DNA of 64,000 nucleotides from an uncultured Varibaculum sp. (GCF_902489465.1 NZ_CABTZZ010000007.1:9106-73105), one strand, 5' to 3'. Positions 14,899 to 24,568 are shown, counted from the first letter of the stretch. Program-made: numbers and translations. Notes: a model not told the origin generated them from the sequence alone.

Positions 14899-15917
14899 CT
14901 ACCGCTTTAGCCTGCACCCTGACCCTAACTTTGGCGGGGTGTGCCGCGGGATCTAGTTCCGCAACTAAAGACCCCGAGTTGAAAAATACTTCGGTAATTT
15001 TGGACTGGACCCCCAACACTAACCACACCGGGATCTATGTTGCCCAAGAAAAAGGATTTTACCGCGAAGCCGGACTAAACGTAAAAGTAATGGGCTTTTC
15101 TAAGAGTGGCGTGGAATCAGTAATGGCCGCCAAAGGTGCCGATTTCGGCTTCTCCGGCACCGACTCGATTGCCTCCGCGAAAGCCTCCAACTTGGGGATC
15201 AAGATGGTGTTCAACCTGCAACCAAAGTCTTCCTATATGCTGGGATTCTTAGATAAGGCGGATATTCAGCGTCCCCGAGATTTAGATGGCAATACCCTCG
15301 CTGACTTCGGCGGCGGATTCCAACATATTGCCACCAAAATGCTGATCCAAAAGGACGGTGGCAAAGGTGATTTCAAAAAAGTGGTCGCCGGCGCTGGGAC
15401 CCTGCAGGCAGTGGAACAAGAACGCGCTGACTTTGCGGAACTTCTGTCTACTTGGGAAGGCATTGAGGCCGAGCAGAGCGGGTATAAGTTACGCTACTTT
15501 GATTACGAGAAGTACGGAGTACCCACTACCCCGGCGCTGCTGGGAATCTCTACCCGCGCCGACCTAATAAAAGAAGATCCGCAGCTGGTGCGCTCCTTCG
15601 TGCAAGCCACCCAGAAAGGCTACCAGTGGGCAATAGACCACCCGCAAGAAGCTGCTAAGATCCTACTAGCAGCGAACCCGCAGGCAAAGCTAGATGCAAA
15701 ACTAGTTAACGCCTCCCAGGAGAAGCTTTCCAAAGAGTATTGGCCAGATGCGGCCGGCACTGTGGGGCATGCCGATATGGATAAGTGGCAAAGCTACTTA
15801 GACTTCATTATTGAGCAGAAGCTAGTTACTGACGGTGATGGAAAACCCTACACCCAAAAAATCTCCGCGCCCGAAGTAGTAACCAACGAGTTCCTAGCAA
15901 AAGCCGCCAGTAAATGA
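14886..15917 (+). CDS. Lipoprotein substrate-binding protein of the thiamine-precursor ABC transporter (NMT1/ThiY family)
   Basis: This 343-residue protein begins with a lipoprotein signal (MRKIATALACTLTLTLAGC), with Cys19 as the lipidated residue. The start is the ATG at 14886, which fits the signal peptide; the frame opens earlier at 14820 without a signal. The mature protein has NMT1/THI5-type features: DWTPNTNHTGIYVAQEKGFYREAGL at the start, then FGFSGTDSIASAKA. In ThiY-type proteins this fold binds pyrimidine precursors of thiamine. It is followed immediately by permease and ATPase genes under the TPP riboswitch. Confidence 0.92.
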   Translation: MRKIATALACTLTLTLAGCAAGSSSATKDPELKNTSVILDWTPNTNHTGIYVAQEKGFYREAGLNVKVMGFSKSGVESVMAAKGADFGFSGTDSIASAKASNLGIKMVFNLQPKSSYMLGFLDKADIQRPRDLDGNTLADFGGGFQHIATKMLIQKDGGKGDFKKVVAGAGTLQAVEQERADFAELLSTWEGIEAEQSGYKLRYFDYEKYGVPTTPALLGISTRADLIKEDPQLVRSFVQATQKGYQWAIDHPQEAAKILLAANPQAKLDAKLVNASQEKLSKEYWPDAAGTVGHADMDKWQSYLDFIIEQKLVTDGDGKPYTQKISAPEVVTNEFLAKAASK

Positions 15918-16663
15918 AAGCAAGCTCGCGACTAGTCGCCGCCGGCCTCGTCCTTTTATCCCTGCTTTTGTGGGAGGGAGTTTGCCGCCTGGGGACAGTT
16001 AACCCCAAGTTGCTCCCCGCCCCCAGTGTGATCATTAAAGCCGGGGTTGCGGACTGGCCGGCGGCCTCACTAGCCACCCAAATAACCCTGATAGAGGTAC
16101 TGGCAGGCACGCTACTCGCAATTATTTGCGGGGTAGCGATTTCTTTTGCGCTATGGAGAGCCAAAACTTTCGGCAAAGCCGTGATGCCTCTTCTGGTGAT
16201 CTCCCAAACTATTCCGGTAGTAGCTATCGCGCCCCTGCTGATAATTTGGTTCGGATTTGGCATGACCTCAAAAATCCTCCTAGTGGCGTTATTTGGAGTT
16301 TTCCCGATCATTGTCGCTTTTACTAAAGGTCTGGCGGCTCCCTCTCGCGACCAGATTGATGTAGCGCGCTCTTTAGGAGCCTCCCCTGCCTGGATTTTCT
16401 CCCACTTGCGAATGCCGGCCGCTCTCGGGGATTTTATTACTGGACTACGCATCGCGGTCACCTACGGGCCGGCCACTGCCGCTACCGCCGAGTTCGTGGG
16501 GGCGGAGAATGGTTTAGGAATTTACTTGCTTACTGCCCAAGGATCTTTTCGGACGGAACTAGTGTTTTTCGGTGCCGGGATCCTAACGCTAATGACTTTG
16601 GCAGCTTACTTACTAGTGGGACTAGCAGAACGCATCTTGATTCCCTGGAAGAAGGCAAAATGA
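15914..16663 (+). CDS. ABC transporter permease for a thiamine precursor (ThiX type)
   Basis: This 249-residue inner-membrane permease has about six membrane segments and the EAA-type cytoplasmic loop near residues 141-165 (DQIDVARSLGASPAWIFSHLRMPAAL). That loop docks on the ATPase. It belongs to the SsuC/TauC/ThiX group. It starts 4 bases inside the end of the binding-protein gene and overlaps the ATPase gene by 4 bases, so it is translationally coupled on both sides. Substrate choice is inferred from the TPP riboswitch and the NMT1-type binding proteins. Confidence 0.92.
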   Translation: MKASSRLVAAGLVLLSLLLWEGVCRLGTVNPKLLPAPSVIIKAGVADWPAASLATQITLIEVLAGTLLAIICGVAISFALWRAKTFGKAVMPLLVISQTIPVVAIAPLLIIWFGFGMTSKILLVALFGVFPIIVAFTKGLAAPSRDQIDVARSLGASPAWIFSHLRMPAALGDFITGLRIAVTYGPATAATAEFVGAENGLGIYLLTAQGSFRTELVFFGAGILTLMTLAAYLLVGLAERILIPWKKAK

Positions 16664-17466
16664 GCCTATTGCAACTATCAGCGGTAACGAAGAGTTTTAC
16701 TAATCCACCTCTGACCGCTTTAGACAACGTGGAGATGACCATAACTAAGGGGACAGTGACCGCCCTGGTGGGACCTTCAGGTTGCGGAAAATCTACCCTG
16801 CTGCGAATAATCGCGGGTCTTAGTTCTCCCTCCCAAGGCAACCTGGCCTGGTCAGTAGATAATCCCCTAATCGCCCTGATGCCCCAACGCGATGGACTAT
16901 TTTCTTGGAACACTATCGAAGACAATGTGGCACTGCCCTTACGTATTCGGGGAGTCCCCCGCAAAAAAGCCCGCGAGCGCGCCCGCGCCCTCCTCGCCCA
17001 GTTCGACCTGCAACAGTTTTCTGGAGTCTATCCGGCGCAGCTTTCAGGAGGAATGCGTTCGCGAGTAGCCTTTTTGCGCACCATGCTAGCCAAACCCACT
17101 TTAATCGCCCTAGATGAACCTTTCGGGGCTCTTGACCAGATAACCCGTAGCCACATGCAACGTTGGCTCTGGCAAGCCGCTCGCAGCCGCGATTTAACTC
17201 TTTTGCTGGTCACCCACGATATTGCCGAAGCGGTCACCCTAGCTGACCGGGTACTGATGATGTCAGGCCGGCCTGGCCGTATTATCACTGAAATTCCGAT
17301 TGAGATTCCGGAACGGGTGGAATATTTATCAGCAAATTCAGTGGGAGCTAGCGGCAGTTTTAGTCACGGAACCGGACTGCGCACCACCCCAAATTTTGTG
17401 AAAGCCTATCAAGAAATCGAAAACGCCCTCTGGGGCATTGAAAATAGGGAGGAAAAATGGATTTAA
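16660..17466 (+). CDS. ABC transporter ATP-binding protein for a thiamine precursor (ThiZ type)
   Basis: This 268-residue ATPase has Walker A GPSGCGKST (about residues 38-46), the Q-loop PQRDGLF, signature LSGGMRSRV, Walker B LIALDEPF and the switch His in VTHDIAEA. It is of the nitrate/sulfonate/taurine/ThiZ group and energises the adjacent permease. After residue 210 there is a family-typical tail with VEYLSANSVGASGSFSHG. It overlaps the next gene by 10 bases. Confidence 0.93.
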   Translation: MSLLQLSAVTKSFTNPPLTALDNVEMTITKGTVTALVGPSGCGKSTLLRIIAGLSSPSQGNLAWSVDNPLIALMPQRDGLFSWNTIEDNVALPLRIRGVPRKKARERARALLAQFDLQQFSGVYPAQLSGGMRSRVAFLRTMLAKPTLIALDEPFGALDQITRSHMQRWLWQAARSRDLTLLLVTHDIAEAVTLADRVLMMSGRPGRIITEIPIEIPERVEYLSANSVGASGSFSHGTGLRTTPNFVKAYQEIENALWGIENREEKWI

Positions 17467-18371
17467 CCCGAATCCGCTTGGAATATGTCGTTACTTGGCC
17501 TAATCACGCTGGCTTATTCGTGGCTCGCAAGAAAGGCTGGTATCAAGAGACGGGCCTAGATGTTGATATTTCTTGGGATGGTTTTGACCGCGGGACTCCG
17601 GCCCAGCTAGCTGCCAAAGGAGAGTTTCAATTTGCCTCTATTCGGCTGGGAGAGCTGTTGGAAACCCGCCATAGCGACCACCCCTTCGTAGCGGTAGCCA
17701 CCTTTAATCAAAATCAGTTAGGTGGGGTGATTACCCTCAAAGAGAAAGGGATTAGCCGCTTTCGAGATTTAGAAGGAAAAACCGTCTCGATTCCACCGGT
17801 GCAGCGACTTATCCAGATGGTAATTGAAGCCGTCGAGAAAGATGGCGGCGATTTCTCTAAAGTCAAAGTCATGGATCCGGGAGTATTCGAACCGGATATT
17901 CGCGCAGTTGAAAAAGGCAAATATGACGCGATTTTCAATGTTTTAGGCTGGGAAGCCTACCAGGGCAGTAAACCGTTCTCCGAGGTAGTGCAGCTATCCT
18001 TCGATGAAGTGGAGGTCACCCCCCACCATGCCTATTTCCTGTGCGTAGAGGAAAGCTATCTGCGTAGCCACGAAGATCAAGTACGGGCGTTCCTGGCGGC
18101 TACCAGTCGCGGCTATGATTTTGCCCGGGATAACCAGGCAGAAACCGTAGATATTTTAGCTTCCACTATGTGCGCCAGCGAAGAGGACGTATTAGAGTCC
18201 TCCCTTAAGTTCATGGCGCCCTCTTGGCATGCACCCTCCGGACGCTGGGGAGAGATGGATGCCGAAATAGTTCGTTCCTACACCACGTGGATGAGCGAAC
18301 ACGGCTTTACCACCGCTACCCTAGCGGACGTGGAAGGTGCCTATACTAACGACTACCTACCCGAAAGGTAG
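17457..18371 (+). CDS. NMT1/THI5-like protein without a signal peptide
   Basis: This 304-residue protein is a second NMT1/THI5-fold protein in the operon, starting MDLTRIRLEYVVTWPNHAGLFVARKKGWYQETGL in the same pattern as the lipoprotein binding protein. It has no signal peptide and no lipobox; GGAGG lies 6 bases before the ATG at 17457, so the start is firm. It is therefore probably cytoplasmic. The CCCFC motif of yeast-type THI5 pyrimidine synthases is absent, so synthase activity is not supported. It may be an enzyme or ligand carrier acting on the imported precursor. It is last in the riboswitch operon. Confidence 0.85.
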   Translation: MDLTRIRLEYVVTWPNHAGLFVARKKGWYQETGLDVDISWDGFDRGTPAQLAAKGEFQFASIRLGELLETRHSDHPFVAVATFNQNQLGGVITLKEKGISRFRDLEGKTVSIPPVQRLIQMVIEAVEKDGGDFSKVKVMDPGVFEPDIRAVEKGKYDAIFNVLGWEAYQGSKPFSEVVQLSFDEVEVTPHHAYFLCVEESYLRSHEDQVRAFLAATSRGYDFARDNQAETVDILASTMCASEEDVLESSLKFMAPSWHAPSGRWGEMDAEIVRSYTTWMSEHGFTTATLADVEGAYTNDYLPER

Positions 18372-18391
18372 AATCCCTGCATATTGATTTT

Positions 18392-18447
18392 GGCTCGGAT
18401 ACCTAAGGTTTTTAACACCCTAGAAGGTATCCGAGCCGATTACTTTT
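18392..18447. terminator. Terminator of the thiamine operon
   Basis: A perfect 13-bp stem GGCTCGGATACCT (18392-18404) pairs with AGGTATCCGAGCC (18425-18437), followed by GATTACTTTT. It lies between convergent genes and may serve terC as well. Confidence 0.75.
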
Positions 18448-18450
18448 CGC

Positions 18451-19494
18451 TTAATCTTTTTTAGGATTTGCTGCCTGGTACCGCTTAGAGTACCAGATCG
18501 ATAGCAGCGCGGTTCCTACCAGGACAACTAAGATATATCCCATTGAAAAGCCGATAGAGGGCTCCGGAATAGCCGCTGCCCATTTCTCTATCCCCCAGAA
18601 GGGCGCCTCGTGAGCGGCATGGATAATCAGTTTCACCCCGATGAATCCCAGGATCAAAGCCAGCCCGTAATGCAGGAATGCCAGGCGCTCTAAAAGTCCA
18701 TCTATTAGGAAGAACAACTGGCGCAGTCCCATCAAAGAGAAAGCGGTAGCGGCGAAAACAATAAAGGGGTGTTTTGTCAGACCGAAGATCGCGGGAATGG
18801 AGTCAAAGGCGAACATTAGATCCGCCGATCCAATAGCTACGATAACTAAGAACATTGGGGTTACGTAGGTTTTTCCGCGGTGACGGTACAGCAGTTTCGC
18901 TTCCCGGAACCCTTCAGAGACGGGGAGCACCCGGCGCACCAGGGTGGTGAACTTGTTCTCCTGGTAACCCTCGCCAGAATCCCCCTCGTCCTCTTTGGTT
19001 ATCCCTTCCCGCGCCTGACTGATAGCGGTGTAGATCAAGAACAGTCCGAATAGGTAAAAGATCCAGGCGAATTGATTAATTAGTGCTGCGCCGATCAGGA
19101 TAAACGCCAGACGCAACACCATTGAGATTATGATTCCCAGCATGATCACTTTTTGCTGGTAGACCCGCGGAACCTTAAATCCACTCAAGATGATGATGAA
19201 AACAAAGAGGTTATCCAAGGATAGCGACCATTCGGTGATCCAACCGGCCCAGTATTCTACTGCCAGATTCAGATCCCATTGCAGCCACACCACCAAGCCA
19301 AAGGCGGCCGCAATCGCCATATAGATACCTGACCAGATGGCGGCCTCTTTAATTGAGGGTTCGTGGGCTTTGCGGACATGTCCGCGAAAATCAAGCACCA
19401 GTAGAGCGAGAATAATGATAGCTAGCAGTAGCCAGTTCCACCAGTGAATTACTTCATGGCCGGGGACGGCATTAAGCGTAGGCATCAGACCCAT
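18451..19494 (-). CDS. terC: TerC/Alx-family membrane protein, probable manganese exporter
   Basis: This 347-residue integral membrane protein of the TerC family has about nine membrane segments and the conserved acidic motifs SLDNLFVFI and SADLMFAFDSIPA, which bind metal in this family. The hydrophilic loop near residues 160-205 is acidic and links the two halves. Family members such as Alx export Mn2+ and are often preceded by a yybP-ykoY riboswitch, and such an element appears directly upstream (19520-19618). The ATG at 19494 was used. It follows the P-type ATPase gene on the same strand after about 125 bases. Confidence 0.92.
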   Translation of the reverse strand: MGLMPTLNAVPGHEVIHWWNWLLLAIIILALLVLDFRGHVRKAHEPSIKEAAIWSGIYMAIAAAFGLVVWLQWDLNLAVEYWAGWITEWSLSLDNLFVFIIILSGFKVPRVYQQKVIMLGIIISMVLRLAFILIGAALINQFAWIFYLFGLFLIYTAISQAREGITKEDEGDSGEGYQENKFTTLVRRVLPVSEGFREAKLLYRHRGKTYVTPMFLVIVAIGSADLMFAFDSIPAIFGLTKHPFIVFAATAFSLMGLRQLFFLIDGLLERLAFLHYGLALILGFIGVKLIIHAAHEAPFWGIEKWAAAIPEPSIGFSMGYILVVLVGTALLSIWYSKRYQAANPKKD

Positions 19495-19519
19495 GCAGCG
19501 TTCTCCATTTCGTTGGCGT

Positions 19520-19618
19520 TGTCTATGCTCAGGTCTTCTTCCGCCTTTTCAGGCCGAACCAGCCGGGCATAATTGCCGTGATGACGACTGGCCTGTTAAT
19601 GGAAGTACTCCCCTTCCG
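19520..19618 (-). promoter_or_regulatory. Probable yybP-ykoY manganese riboswitch
   Basis: Read on the minus strand it has GGGGAGTAC near its 5' end, GTCATCACGG in the middle, CCCGG, and AAGACCTGAGCA at its 3' end. These are the invariant pieces of the yybP-ykoY class. It begins just after the P-type ATPase stop codon and ends about 25 bases before terC, the usual partner of this class. Confidence 0.75.
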
Positions 19619-19621
19619 GAT

Positions 19622-22228
19622 TTACTTTCTTAGTCTAACGTGTTTTAGCCGCAACCCCGAACCGTGATCCGGCCAGTGACGCCGTTCCCAAAAAGTACCG
19701 ATAAGCGCCAATCCCGACAGAGAGATGATGCTACAAAACCCTACTACCAGCCATTGTGTAAAGCTTAAGACCTGCAGAGCAAAGAAGTCGCGAACCACGG
19801 GCACTGTAATTGCCGCCACCACCAAGGCAATCATGGCTGTGAGCAATCCCCCACGCCAGCTAGGCAGTGGCTGAGACAGGATCGCCAGCAGTCCCAGCGC
19901 CCCAATCGCCAGGACAATAGTGGCAGCCGAAGTGGCAACCTCCGTCCTACCTAACCAAAGGTAGGCTCCAATCGAGGTGGCTCCACACAATAATCCTGCC
20001 GGCAAGGCTAGTTGACCTACCCGGCGCAAAAACCCGGGACGATAACGCCTGTTAGAGGGCGCCAGCGCCAAGAAAAACGCGGGGATTCCGATAGTACTAG
20101 AAGAGATAAGAGTCAGGTGGCGAGGTAGATACGGGTAACGTACCCCTAATACCCCCACTATCAGCGCCAAAAGGGCAGCATAGGTAGTTTTAGACAGGAA
20201 CAAGGTAGATACCCGCTCCATGTTTCCCAGCACGCGACGCCCTTCTCCTAGCACCTGTGGCAGAGCCGAAAATCTAGAATCTAGCAATACTGCTTTCGCC
20301 GCTGACTTGGTGGCCTGCGCGGCATTACCCATCGCGATCCCCAAATCCGCATCTTTTAACGCCAGGGCATCATTTACCCCATCCCCGGTCATAGCCACGC
20401 ATTTTCCGCTAGCCTGTAAGGCGTGCACCAGGGCTCGTTTCTGTTCCGGAGTTACCCGGCCGAACACCTGGTGTTTTTTAAGGATCTGGGCAATCCCTTC
20501 CTCGTCCTCGGGAAGCTTCCGCGCATCAAACCCGGTAGTTTCAACCCCGAGTCTGCCGGCTAAAGCCGCAACCGTGACCGGGTTATCCCCCGAAATAATC
20601 AGAACCTCTACCCCTTCTTCCCTAAAGAAATCCAAGATTTGGGCAGCATCATCGCGCAAGCGTTCGGTCAGCACTATGAGGGCGACGAGTTCTAACTTTT
20701 TAGGAAGGGCAGGATTTTGCGGGGAAATCTGCTCATTTTCGCTGCGCGCCAGAGCCAGAACCCGCGCTCCTTTCTGAGCCCAAGTAGCGGTTTGTTCTTG
20801 GCAAGAGCGGTCTTGACCCAAAACAATTTCGGGAGCGCCCAGCACCCAGGTATCACCCGCGCTAACCAACCCCGACCATTTGCGCGCCGAATCGAAGGGT
20901 ATTAGTTGCGGGTTTTCAATGTTTGAGGTCGGCTTTTTAAGGTCTTTATCGAGGCGTTCATAGATTGCCGCCGAAGTGTCATTTTCACGTTCTTTAGTCA
21001 AAACTGCCAACGCAGCCTGCGCGTTTAAATCCAGCTTACCAGCAGGAACTAGTTCATCCTGCCCGGGGAGGACAAAACCACGCGCGGCAATCTCTCCGGT
21101 AGTGAGAGTACCGGTTTTATCTAAGCAAAGAGTGTCTACCCGGGCTAATACTTCTACCGCGGGCAGCTCTTGTATGAGCACTCCTTGTCGCGCCAGTTTT
21201 AAGGAAGCTGCCGCAAAGTTAACCGAGGTGAGCAGCACCAGGCCTTGCGGAATCATCCCCACGATACCGGCAACTACTGCTACCACCACCGGGCCAATGT
21301 TTTTCCAAGTAACTTCGCTAAGCCCTCCCAAGTTACGTATCTGCGCCACCGCCAGCAGCACGATCACCAGGGGAAGACAATAGGTGATTACCGTCAGAAT
21401 CTTGTTGATTCCCTCTTCTAGCTCCGAATGCGCCATTTTAAACTTCTTGACCTGGATAGCCATCGCATTAGCCCACGAGCGGCTGCCCACCGCACTGACC
21501 TGTACGTAACCATCACCGGCGACTACGGCAGCACCGGAATAAACCTTCTCTCCTACCGCACGCGGCTGGGGAACTGATTCCCCAGTTAGGTTGGATTCAT
21601 CTAGGTAAAGCCCGCGAGTACTAACAACTTCTCCGTCGGCAGGTACCTGGTCACCGCGCCGCAACCATAAGAGATCTCCCTGCACAATTTGGCGGGGTGA
21701 AATTGCTTGTTGCTTTCCCTCCCTGATCACTTGAATCGGATTTTCCTGGAGAATACTGATTCTTTCTAAAACCCGTTTTGCGCGCAGTTCCGAGACAATA
21801 CCGGTGAGCGCATTGACCACCATCACGATCCCAAAAACGGCGTCCGCCCAATGCCCAAAAATCAAAGTAACCACAATGCAGACGCTAAGAATGGCGTTAA
21901 ACAAGGTAAACACATTGGCGCGCAGAATCTGGCGGACAGTGCGGGTGGCTCGGGGAGTGAACTGGTTAGACATCCCTTTTTTCGTTAAAGCCGCAACTTC
22001 TTTCTGGCTGAGTCCGCGCATCCTCTGAGCATTATTTATGTCCTGGATCCCGATCCTCTTGCGGTCCGAGGCGTTGAGGGCGTTAGTATCGGCAGTTTCA
22101 GTTACGGCCTGGCTGCTGTTTACTCGGGGATCACCTTCCGGAACCGCACTTTTTGCAGCGGTTATTTTCGAGGAGCAATCTACCCAGTCCTCGCCTATCG
22201 GTGCTTCTGGCTTGTCCGATACGCTCAA
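19622..22228 (-). CDS. ctpE: CtpE-type P-type cation ATPase
   Basis: This 868-residue P-type ATPase has the dephosphorylation loop LTGES, the phosphorylation motif DKTGTLT (Asp at about residue 368), and the hinge GDGVNDALALKDADLGIAMG. It has about ten membrane segments: two plus two before the catalytic domain and six at the C-terminal end. The N-terminus (GLSQKEVAALTKKGMSN...RANVFTLFNA) matches CtpE, a Ca2+ uptake ATPase in mycobacteria. The cargo here is unproven, and its position upstream of a probable manganese switch and terC makes Mn2+ or Ca2+ plausible. It starts 4 bases inside the end of uvrB. Confidence 0.9.
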   Translation of the reverse strand: MSVSDKPEAPIGEDWVDCSSKITAAKSAVPEGDPRVNSSQAVTETADTNALNASDRKRIGIQDINNAQRMRGLSQKEVAALTKKGMSNQFTPRATRTVRQILRANVFTLFNAILSVCIVVTLIFGHWADAVFGIVMVVNALTGIVSELRAKRVLERISILQENPIQVIREGKQQAISPRQIVQGDLLWLRRGDQVPADGEVVSTRGLYLDESNLTGESVPQPRAVGEKVYSGAAVVAGDGYVQVSAVGSRSWANAMAIQVKKFKMAHSELEEGINKILTVITYCLPLVIVLLAVAQIRNLGGLSEVTWKNIGPVVVAVVAGIVGMIPQGLVLLTSVNFAAASLKLARQGVLIQELPAVEVLARVDTLCLDKTGTLTTGEIAARGFVLPGQDELVPAGKLDLNAQAALAVLTKERENDTSAAIYERLDKDLKKPTSNIENPQLIPFDSARKWSGLVSAGDTWVLGAPEIVLGQDRSCQEQTATWAQKGARVLALARSENEQISPQNPALPKKLELVALIVLTERLRDDAAQILDFFREEGVEVLIISGDNPVTVAALAGRLGVETTGFDARKLPEDEEGIAQILKKHQVFGRVTPEQKRALVHALQASGKCVAMTGDGVNDALALKDADLGIAMGNAAQATKSAAKAVLLDSRFSALPQVLGEGRRVLGNMERVSTLFLSKTTYAALLALIVGVLGVRYPYLPRHLTLISSSTIGIPAFFLALAPSNRRYRPGFLRRVGQLALPAGLLCGATSIGAYLWLGRTEVATSAATIVLAIGALGLLAILSQPLPSWRGGLLTAMIALVVAAITVPVVRDFFALQVLSFTQWLVVGFCSIISLSGLALIGTFWERRHWPDHGSGLRLKHVRLRK

Positions 22229-24318
22229 TTCGCCTCCCGCATTTGCCGCAGTTCTTTCTTTAAATCCCGCACCTCATCGCGTAGGCGCGCGGCCACCTCG
22301 AACTGGAGTTGCTTTGCTGCCTCGTGCATTTGGTCAGTTAGTTCTACGATAAGCGCCGCCAAGTCGGTTTGGTTCTGGTTAGCCAAACGAGCACGCACGT
22401 CCTGACCGGTTTCCCGACGGGTGCGCGCATCGGGGCCGCTCCCTGCTCCCCGATATCCGGTGCCCAGCAAAGACTCGGTATCGATTTCTTCGCGCGCCAA
22501 CATATCGGTAACATCTGCGATTTTCTTGCGCAACGGCTGGGGATCAATCCCATGCTCGCGGTTATAGGTCAACTGTTTTTCCCGCCGCCGCTCGGTTTCC
22601 TCAATCGCTGCCCGCATCGAGTCGGTAACCTGATCGGCATACATATGGACTTCCCCGGATACGTTACGGGCAGCGCGCCCTACGGTTTGAATCAGGGAGG
22701 TAGTCGAGCGCAGGAAGCCTTCCTTGTCCGCGTCGAGAATCGAAACTAGGGACACTTCTGGCAGGTCTAGGCCTTCGCGCAGCAGGTTAATCCCCACTAG
22801 TACATTGAACCGTCCCATCCGCAGTTCTCGCAATAGTTCCACCCGTCGCAGCGTATCCACATCGGAATGTAGATATTCGACTAGCACTCCCCGCTCGGCG
22901 AGGTATTCGGTGAGGTCTTCTGCCATTTTCTTAGTCAAGGTAGTGACCAGCACCCGCTCGTTCTTTTCGCTGCGTACCAGGATTTCTTCCATCAAGTCAT
23001 CGATTTGCCCATCGGTAGGTTTAACCACGATCTTGGGGTCAACCAGTCCGGTGGGGCGAATAATCTGTTCTACTACCCCATCGGAGCGCCCCAATTCATA
23101 GGTTCCGGGGGTGGCAGAAAGATAAACGGTTTGCCCAATGCGTTCTTGGAATTCTTCCCATTTCAAAGGACGGTTATCCATAGCCGAGGGCAGACGGAAA
23201 CCGTAATCCACCAAAGTGCGTTTGCGGGACATATCTCCATGGAACATGGCTCCTATCTGCGGCACTGTCACATGAGATTCATCAATGATTAATAGAAAAT
23301 CCTCGGGGAAATAATCCAGGAGAGTGTTCGGGGGGCTGCCGGGCCCGCGCCCATCAATATGGCGGGAATAGTTTTCGATGCCTGCACAGGTACCAATTTC
23401 TCGCATCATTTCCAGGTCATAGGTAGTGCGCATCTGCAGGCGCTGCTCTTCTAAAAGTTTGCCTTGTTCCCGGAAGTATTTCAGCCGCTCGCCTAGTTCG
23501 TCCTCAATACTATCGAGGGCGCGTTGCATCCGCTCCGGGCCGGCTACGTAGTGAGAGGCAGGGAAAAGAAAAACTGATTCTTCTTCCGAGATAACCTCGC
23601 CGGTTATCGGGTGCAAGGTGGCCAAGGAATCAATCTCATCACCGAACATTTCGATACGGATTGCCATTTCCTCGTACATGGGAATGATGTCAATAGTGTC
23701 TCCGCGCACCCGGAAAGTTCCCCGCGTAAACGCCATATCGTTGCGGGTGTATTGCATGGTGATAAAACGTTTAAGTAGTTCGTTACGCTCTATTTGCATT
23801 CCCACTTCGAGCGGAACCATCCGCGCCACATATTCTTGGGGAGTACCCAGGCCGTAGATGCAGGAAACCGAAGACACCACGATTACGTCCCGGCGAGTGA
23901 GCAAAGAGTTAGTGGCAGAGTGCCGCAGCCGCTCGACCTCGTCATTTATAGAGGAATCTTTTTCAATATAGGTATCGGACTGGGGCACATAGGCTTCTGG
24001 CTGATAGTAGTCATAGTAGGAAACGAAGTATTCCACCGCATTGTCGGGGAAAAGTTCGCGCAGTTCCGCCGCCATTTGGGCAGCCAGAGTTTTATTGGGC
24101 TCCATTATTAAGGTGGGACGCTGCACCTGTTCTACCAGCCAGGCGGAGGTTGCGGATTTGCCAGTCCCGGTTGCCCCCAGGAGAACAATGTCCTTTTCAC
24201 CGTCGTTAATCCGCTGGGTGAGCTGCGCGATTGCCTGGGGTTGATCCCCGGAAGGCTCATAGGGCGCTTTCACCGTGAAAGGTTTTTTAGCGCGGCGCAG
24301 GTCTAGTTGCTCACTCAC
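22225..24318 (-). CDS. uvrB: Excinuclease ABC subunit B
   Basis: This 697-residue helicase-like subunit of nucleotide excision repair has Walker A GATGTGKSA (about residues 48-56), the damage-probing beta-hairpin YYDYYQPEAYVP, the DEAD-box-like DESH motif, helicase motif VI (QTVGRAARN), and a C-terminal UVR domain (about residues 650-690) that binds UvrC. It starts with GTG at 24318. A -10 hexamer TAGACT lies 6 bases upstream, so the transcript may be leaderless. ctpE follows with a 4-base overlap. Confidence 0.97.
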   Translation of the reverse strand: MSEQLDLRRAKKPFTVKAPYEPSGDQPQAIAQLTQRINDGEKDIVLLGATGTGKSATSAWLVEQVQRPTLIMEPNKTLAAQMAAELRELFPDNAVEYFVSYYDYYQPEAYVPQSDTYIEKDSSINDEVERLRHSATNSLLTRRDVIVVSSVSCIYGLGTPQEYVARMVPLEVGMQIERNELLKRFITMQYTRNDMAFTRGTFRVRGDTIDIIPMYEEMAIRIEMFGDEIDSLATLHPITGEVISEEESVFLFPASHYVAGPERMQRALDSIEDELGERLKYFREQGKLLEEQRLQMRTTYDLEMMREIGTCAGIENYSRHIDGRGPGSPPNTLLDYFPEDFLLIIDESHVTVPQIGAMFHGDMSRKRTLVDYGFRLPSAMDNRPLKWEEFQERIGQTVYLSATPGTYELGRSDGVVEQIIRPTGLVDPKIVVKPTDGQIDDLMEEILVRSEKNERVLVTTLTKKMAEDLTEYLAERGVLVEYLHSDVDTLRRVELLRELRMGRFNVLVGINLLREGLDLPEVSLVSILDADKEGFLRSTTSLIQTVGRAARNVSGEVHMYADQVTDSMRAAIEETERRREKQLTYNREHGIDPQPLRKKIADVTDMLAREEIDTESLLGTGYRGAGSGPDARTRRETGQDVRARLANQNQTDLAALIVELTDQMHEAAKQLQFEVAARLRDEVRDLKKELRQMREAN

Positions 24319-24324
24319 CTTTCC

Positions 24325-24330
24325 AGTCTA
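24325..24330 (-). promoter_or_regulatory. -10 element of uvrB, probable leaderless start
   Basis: TAGACT on the minus strand ends 6 bases before the GTG start. GGAAAG between them is too close to serve as a normal ribosome-binding site. Confidence 0.45.
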
Positions 24331-24452
24331 CTAGGGACGGTATCCGAGGGCGTTTTTAGGCTAGTTTTTAACAGCTTGGTATTTTAAGCGTTAAGAATCA
24401 CGTCTGAGTGATTTGCTGGGATAGCGGCGGGAAGATAAGATTTTGGAGGTAA

Positions 24453-24526
<74 letters not shown>

Positions 24527-24568
24527 CCATTTATTTTTACTGCTAGTACCGTTTTCAGGGTGGCTGGC

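Noticed and set aside
17457..18371. THI5-type HMP synthase
   Set aside because: The CCCFC motif of the yeast-type enzyme is absent.
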